Assembly (NCBI RefSeq): GCF_032062135.1
Contig: NC_092862.1
Coordinates: 63,185,163-63,249,162 of the forward strand
DNA: 64,000 nucleotides
Direction of reading: 5' to 3'
Source: Pyxicephalus adspersus
Taxonomy: Eukaryota; Chordata; Amphibia; Anura; Pyxicephalidae
Shown: positions 58,741 through 64,000 of the stretch, piece after piece
How the letters are laid out: each line of letters begins with the position of its first letter
How positions within the stretch are numbered: position 1 is the first letter of the stretch
Program-made: the position numbers and the translations under genes
The notes under the pieces: model-generated
Database searches by the model: none
Seen by the model: only the letters and a program-made list of their open reading frames with translations
What the model was told of the DNA's origin: nothing

Positions 58741-59168
58741 AAGCTAGGTACATACTTACAATAATTATCGTTAGAAAACGAACAGTTACGACCAATCAAC
58801 AATTATGCACGAATATATTTGACCAATCGCATTGTGCAAAATTCTGTACATGCAGTAACGATTCGATTGTTCATATATAATCCATCAATAGTGTACACAC
58901 GCTGGATACAATTGTTTGAACGATACAGGGACTGACATGTAAAGGAGAAAGTGTATTGCAGAAACATGCACGATCACTGAACGACCGTACACACAATAGA
59001 TGGTAAATGATTGTCGGCCAATCATATCTGCCGTGTCACGGTCGTTCGTTTCCAACGACAATCCTTGTTCGTCTGTGTCGTTGGTCACCTTTTTTGTGAA
59101 CGATTTTCGGCCGATTGGTCGCTCATCGTTCGTTCCAACGATATTTATAGGAAGTGTGTACGCAGCTT
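58741..59168. mobile_element. Harbinger/piggyBac-like MITE, family D
   Basis: Ends AAGCTAGGTACATACTT and AAGTGTGTACGCAGCTT are inverted copies (14 of 17), and both boundaries read TTAA. The interior is rich in AACGA/TCGTT words in both orientations. Length is about 428 bp. Terminal style resembles the five TACATACACAC MITEs but the interior differs. Confidence 0.7.
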
Positions 59169-61852
59169 AACATTTTTGTTTATAGACTTTTGTTTAAAGT
59201 CTAAAAAAATGTTTGCAAGACAATGTTTCCAAAAAAAAGTTTGGTTTTTTTTGTTTTGTTTTTTTATATGAAAAGGTTATCTCTACATGAACAGGTTGAC
59301 TCCACATGGATCTCATTCATTTAGAAGGTGAGCACATGGCCCGGGAAGAAGCTGGAAGAGGGTAAGTGCTCGCCACTAGGAATAGTGAGGGTGAAGGGAG
59401 TGGAAGGCAGCCCTAACACATTTTAGGGGTACACAGGTACAAAAGATGAGGCGGTCAGTAACAATATCAATTTACTAAGTTAAAATACAGAATGGAGTTA
59501 CGTCCACAGAGGCACCTGCAGTTGATCAGTGACAGACAGCTATGATTTATACACTTGCAGTGCTTAGTCATTCCACATACTACGTTATTTTATAGGGCTC
59601 AGTGCCAGGTGAACTTGACTTGACCACTGAGACCATTGTTATTCCTGGCTGCTGAGAGTGTTTATTCCTGTACACCCCTTGCTCCCTGTGTCACGTGGTA
59701 GTTCAACCTGTCTGAACCTGATGACTCCAGAGAATTCTAACTGTATTAATTCCAAGTACAGAAAGCAAATCTTGTTGCAATTTATGAAATATTCCATTAC
59801 ATCTTTCAAATGTTTTATTTTTTTTTCCAGTAAGTGTCATATAAAAGATTTGCTTCTGTTTGGTACTCTCGGTTATTAACTACATAGTTTAAACATTAAT
59901 GTTGTCAATCTGAAGTAACACCTGTTGAACATGCAGTACAATCATGGCCAAGAGCCTAGACACACAAAATGAGTTCTCCTTGGAGGCAGCTTGGACTAAG
60001 TTCTTATAAGAAATGATGTCTCATTGTCTATTGTCTTAAGGATAATTTAGTTCCATTACCACAATGCTAAAAAAAAAAAAAAAAAAAAAAAGCTCAGGCT
60101 GAGTAAATAGCACTTTTGCTGTGTACACATCCTGGTTTGGTATGGTTTATGAGATTCCTAGGTATAGAAATGCACCAAACTTTCTACAAGTACAAATATA
60201 TAGAAGCTCACAGTTTTTTAATTGTTCCTTAAAAAGCAACTAATTTATGTCTGATTTATTTTTTAAAGAAGACTATGTGTCTTAGAATGCTATATGTTTT
60301 TGTGGCTCTACTTATGAAGTTTAGTATATACTTAAATTAAGGTAATAGGGTACCAAACATATACAGTATAAGTCAATGCATTGCCCACATGCTAAGTGAT
60401 TCTTCTGTGCCATGTCCTCCAGGGAAAATTTTAGAATCAGACATCTATTGCCTCATTCTGTGATCCCATCTGCTGACCTCCTACATCTTCAGAAGAAACA
60501 AAGCTTCTGTTATACAAGAGATACTAATTTGGAAGTAACATTTTTTATTTGCTTACATTGCTCAACCATTGTTAAACATACATGATATAACTTCTATATA
60601 ATTTCTTCATTTGTAGCAGACATACACCACAAGAGCTAATACTCCCCCAGCATCTACCAACAAAGTCACTTGTTACCAGCCTAAGCATAAAGAACATAAG
60701 GTCCACATGCGTGTGCAAATCTTGTGTTTTATACTTGTTGGTCAGCAAGGTAAGTACCCATTTTGTCCATACATCTTTGTGAATAAACTTTAAAAATTGG
60801 CAAGTGGTCATATTCATGGTGGCCATTACAGTACAGGTAAACATGGGGTGGTGGTTCTGCTGCATTCTATCACTGGGAGAGTTGTGAATTCTTCAGCACA
60901 ATAATATCAGAAAAATAATTTTCTGCCGAGGCTGGGGCTCTATGAAACAGGGAAGAAACTGATTTCCATCAGGGAATGTTAGATTCCCTGTTTTGTAAAT
61001 AGAGCCCATAGACATGAGTATTCCACAGACTTGTTGGTTTCAACTACAAACTACAACTACAATCTGTAATTTATTTACCAGACCAAAGCTACTTTAAAGA
61101 CTCAGAACACAGGATAAGGGAATGGTAAAATTGGGTGTATTCAGTCTAAAAAATCATCCAGCAAAATTTAATTTTTGTTGGAAAGGTAACAATAGCCTTC
61201 AGGTGAATCACATATATTGCATTTCAGAAATTGCTGCATTTCACAAGAAATAAAACTCATACTCCAGGGTATGACTTTTACTCATGTCCATAGAGTACTG
61301 TTACCATAACTGTAAAACAAGAGATTTACCATTATAGCAGATGAATATGTCACATGGTATGTCATGTTGTAGCTTTTATTGGAGCTTTCATTTAAATAAA
61401 CACATTTAGTAAATTAATAACGTACGTAAATAATTAATAAACAGTCTATCTGCCTGGGGGGGGGGGGCTGCATCAGAACATAGGCAGTGAAAGTAATGAT
61501 TCATGGAGTTACCAAGTGTTTTATCTGAAGTTCTGTGTGTGTGTGTTTAGGACTTCCCTTTCTGTGGTGTTGGTTATGTCCAGTAATCAGTACAGCAGAC
61601 GGTATCCTGAGGTGTTTACTGAGAAAAAGTTAAATGGTCATTCAAGATATCCAGTAAAGTCATATATTTTTAATTCAGATAAAAAAGTGAAATGTTATGA
61701 GCAGTAGCCTGATATTATTTAATTTAATGATTATTCTTATCTTGGCCAAAGCTTTTCTTTGACCTGCCACTGTTTAATGTGGAAGGAAACCAAGGCACAC
61801 TTATGCAAACACAGGAAAAGCATACAAACACCAAGCAGAAGATTGTCAAATA
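59169..61852. other. Intergenic, no gene seen
   Basis: AT-rich, with a 23-bp A run at 60069-60091 and a poly-G run at about 61457-61467. No exon recognised. Confidence 0.45.
60925..61008. mobile_element. Small inverted-repeat element, family B
   Basis: GGGCTCTATGAAACAGGGAA pairs with TTCCCTGTTTTGTAAATAGA and GCCC at the right. Same ends as the unit at 16616-16750. Confidence 0.5.
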
Positions 61853-62115
61853 CAGTGTTTCTCAATGAGGTTTCCTCGGGAGGTTGCTAGGGGTTCCTTG
61901 AGCAATGAGCAGGATGTACCTCTCAGGTCAGTATAACTGACACCAATGATCTTTGTGGTTATCTGTTTATCTGCGTGACATTCTACCCACTGGCCAGCAA
62001 TGTAAGAGGCATTTTTCCTACTGACCACCACACTAATGCACTGTGAATGGCTGATAAAATAATTATAGCAGGGGTTCCCTGAGGACATGAAAGTTACTTT
62101 TAGGAGTTCCCCCGT
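61853..62115. mobile_element. hAT-like element, right end lost
   Basis: It opens CAGTGTTTCTCAATGAGG and shares GGGGTTCC, GCAATGTAAGAGGCATTTT and CCCTGAGGACATGAAAG with the complete element at 11181-11480. The matching right terminus is not present. Confidence 0.6.
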
Positions 62116-62929
62116 GTAAAAAAGAATAAGGTATAATTAAGTTGGATGGAAAAAGATGCAGTGTGATCAGGGGATAGGATGGTGGGGGGGGGGGGGGTGG
62201 GGTGGCCATGGAGGGATGCACAAGCTGGGGTGAGTTTGATGCAAGAAATGCAGGGTGAGATGGCAAAGAGTGATACAATATGTCCTGTAGGGAGTGAAAA
62301 TGAAAGTTGCATTATGATGGTGGTGTGGAAGGAATGTGGTGAGAACCTGTTGTGTGGGATGCTCCTAGCACTAGGTTCTCTGCACCGTTCAGTGATCAAG
62401 AAGCACAGGACTAATGCAAACATTAGTCTCATGCCCGTATTTTTTATTTTATTTAAAAAAAATATATATTTCCAAAAAAAAAATACAAAGTCAACAATAA
62501 AAAAAAAACAACCTTTTGCAGACTCTTCCTATATAAATCCCATGTATGTCCCCAACCATAGAATGGGACACCCTAACAGAGAGGTACGGCTGGGTGTTAG
62601 GTGTCGGTGTCAGAGAGAGAGTGTGACCGGGATATAATGGTGAGAGGAGGATGGGAGGTGAGGTGGTCAGGGCTGAATGTTATGAGGGGTGAAATGGTGG
62701 GGAATGAATGTGGAGTGATGGCTGGGTGAAGGATTTTGCTGTGACTGGGGTTTGAGATGTACAGAGAGGGATATATTAGGAGCCGGGAGGGGTTAGGTGA
62801 GTAAAGAGAAGCAAAGCAAAGTATTGATATGGAAATGGAGGGATAACTGTGCCCAGAATCAATGCACTAAAAATGGGAGGGGGAGAAAGCCTAGGGCCCC
62901 TGATTATCAGGCAGAGAAGCTCTAGGACA
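62116..62929. other. Purine-rich, G-skewed intergenic segment
   Basis: The + strand is strongly G-rich and C-poor (GGTGAGG, GATGG, GGGTGA words), with a poly-G run at about 62182-62194 and an AT-rich insert around 62440-62510. The 152-codon frame at 62179-62637 follows this skew and looks like noise. Confidence 0.55.
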
Positions 62930-62937
62930 GGGGTGTC

Positions 62938-63614
62938 AAACTCTGGCCAGGAGGCCAAATCTGGCCCCCAACGTCCTTTTTTTGGCCCCCAAAGGAATCC
63001 TAAATATGAACTGCAGCTGGCCCGCCACTGCATTGAAACAGTGCCTCTACTACAATTCCCAGCATCACTTGCGTCTATAGACCAGCGGGCTCTCTGCCCA
63101 TGCATGGCCCCCATTAGACTGTTTTATGGACTCAACCCCTAGAATATTAGTAGCGGTGCAACTTCAATGAAGAGGGAGTTTCAGTGGCGGGCCACCTATA
63201 AGATTTAGCTCCGCATTGGCCACGTCTGGCATTTCCAGCACTCTCCCTCAGCTGTACTTTTCCTTGCTACTCCAAGGCATGGACTTGAATGGTTGGATTT
63301 TAATAGAAAAAAATTGTTATTATTATTGTTAGTCTGTGCAAAAAGGTCACCACTGAAATCTAACTCGGAAGGCTACAAATAAAGAGGCATAAGCTTTTTT
63401 CTAAATAAAATAAAAAAAATGTTTATGACTCTTTCTCTATTATAAGCTTGTTCTAGATTGAACGTAAGCAAAACCTCTTTGTTTCCATATGAGAAGGGTT
63501 TATATCTAATGAGAAGAAAAAAATCGCTCTTTTTCAATATATTTCAAGGTTGGCCCCTGACTTTGTCTAAGTTTTTGATTTTGGCCCTCTGTGTATTTGA
63601 GTTTGACACCCCTG
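62938..63614. mobile_element. hAT element, 677 bp
   Basis: Ends CAGGGGTGTCAAACTC and GAGTTTGACACCCCTG are perfect 16-bp inverted repeats. Flanking octamers CTCTAGGA and GCCTAGGA agree at seven of eight. GGCCCCCAA words lie at both ends. There is no transposase frame. Confidence 0.82.
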
Positions 63615-63622
63615 GCCTAGGA

Positions 63623-64000
63623 CCAAGAAGAATGGATTCATCATGCCGCTTTTCACACAGCACTGTCACCTCCATATTCACCAGATTTGGCACCATTTTC
63701 CTAAATTGATAGTGATGTATATATAACATAATGTAAGGCAATGGAAGCAGTAATGAATAAACATCAGATATCTGGAAACATCTGACAGACACTGATCTGC
63801 CATCCTTGTATATGTAGAGAATATTTGGGGGACAGACATTAGAATTGTTATATAAATATCTCATTATTTTACATTCATACAGGATTCACTTCACTATGGG
63901 CACACAGCATCATGACAAGACAATTGAATTAGGTGTAATACAGACATACCATGTTTCCTCGTACCTAATGTTACACAATACAATATATTTAGCTATTGGC
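63623..64000. other. Intergenic, no gene seen
   Basis: AT-rich, no feature recognised. Confidence 0.5.

Noticed and set aside
62179..62637. 152-codon open frame on the + strand
   Set aside because: It tracks the G-skewed low-complexity segment and an A-rich insert and looks like no known protein.
46201..64000. Expected downstream gene TXNDC5
   Set aside because: No thioredoxin CGHC motif or ER-retention exon was seen on either strand, so it probably lies beyond the window.

Overview
This window looks like a single-copy stretch of a vertebrate nuclear chromosome, most likely from a frog (Anura). The evidence is two split genes with GT/AG introns whose proteins are close to their vertebrate orthologues, an AT-rich background with microsatellites, and dense interspersed repeats: L1/Tx1-type LINEs, Tc1, hAT, Harbinger-like and piggyBac-like elements. 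Several of these repeats I recognise as the kind that are abundant in frogs. The species cannot be named from the sequence alone; a ranoid frog is my guess. There are no operons, CRISPR arrays or prokaryotic features, and I saw no tRNA or rRNA gene.

Only two protein-coding genes can be supported, both on the + strand. EEF1E1 (AIMP3/p18, a scaffold subunit of the multi-tRNA-synthetase complex) has four coding exons between 9499 and 15227 and encodes 174 aa. BLOC1S5 (muted, a subunit of the BLOC-1 complex that builds lysosome-related organelles) has five coding exons between 26424 and 45775 and encodes 177 aa. All splice junctions keep the frame. The order and orientation match the mammalian SLC35B3-EEF1E1-BLOC1S5-TXNDC5 neighbourhood. 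I saw no exon of SLC35B3 upstream or TXNDC5 downstream.

Layout: 1-9200 is intergenic with a mariner-like MITE (1538-2044), a Harbinger-like MITE (about 6282-6531) and a CTCF-like motif (8991-9004). 9350-15713 holds the EEF1E1 promoter, gene and poly(A) signal. 15714-23600 is repeat-rich intergenic DNA with palindromic MITEs. 23600-26060 holds two copies of a GC-rich repeat, one split by a hAT element with a perfect 8-bp target duplication. 26240-46200 holds the BLOC1S5 promoter, gene and poly(A) signals, with introns carrying hAT, piggyBac-like and Harbinger-like elements. 46200-48900 is quiet. 48911-56180 is a Russian doll of transposons: a Tc1 copy split by an L1-type LINE, which is itself split by a second L1/Tx1-type LINE (17-bp target duplication) and by a small TA-flanked DNA transposon. 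56200-64000 is intergenic DNA with further hAT and Harbinger-like elements.

The two genes do not act in one pathway. Their adjacency is an old conserved linkage, and read-through transcripts of this pair are known in human. The most interesting items are the nested transposon stack with its relative chronology, a palindromic TFE/MITF-type E-box next to the BLOC1S5 start codon, a short upstream ORF whose stop overlaps the BLOC1S5 AUG, and a YY1-type motif containing the EEF1E1 AUG. I did not find a convincing new biological system.
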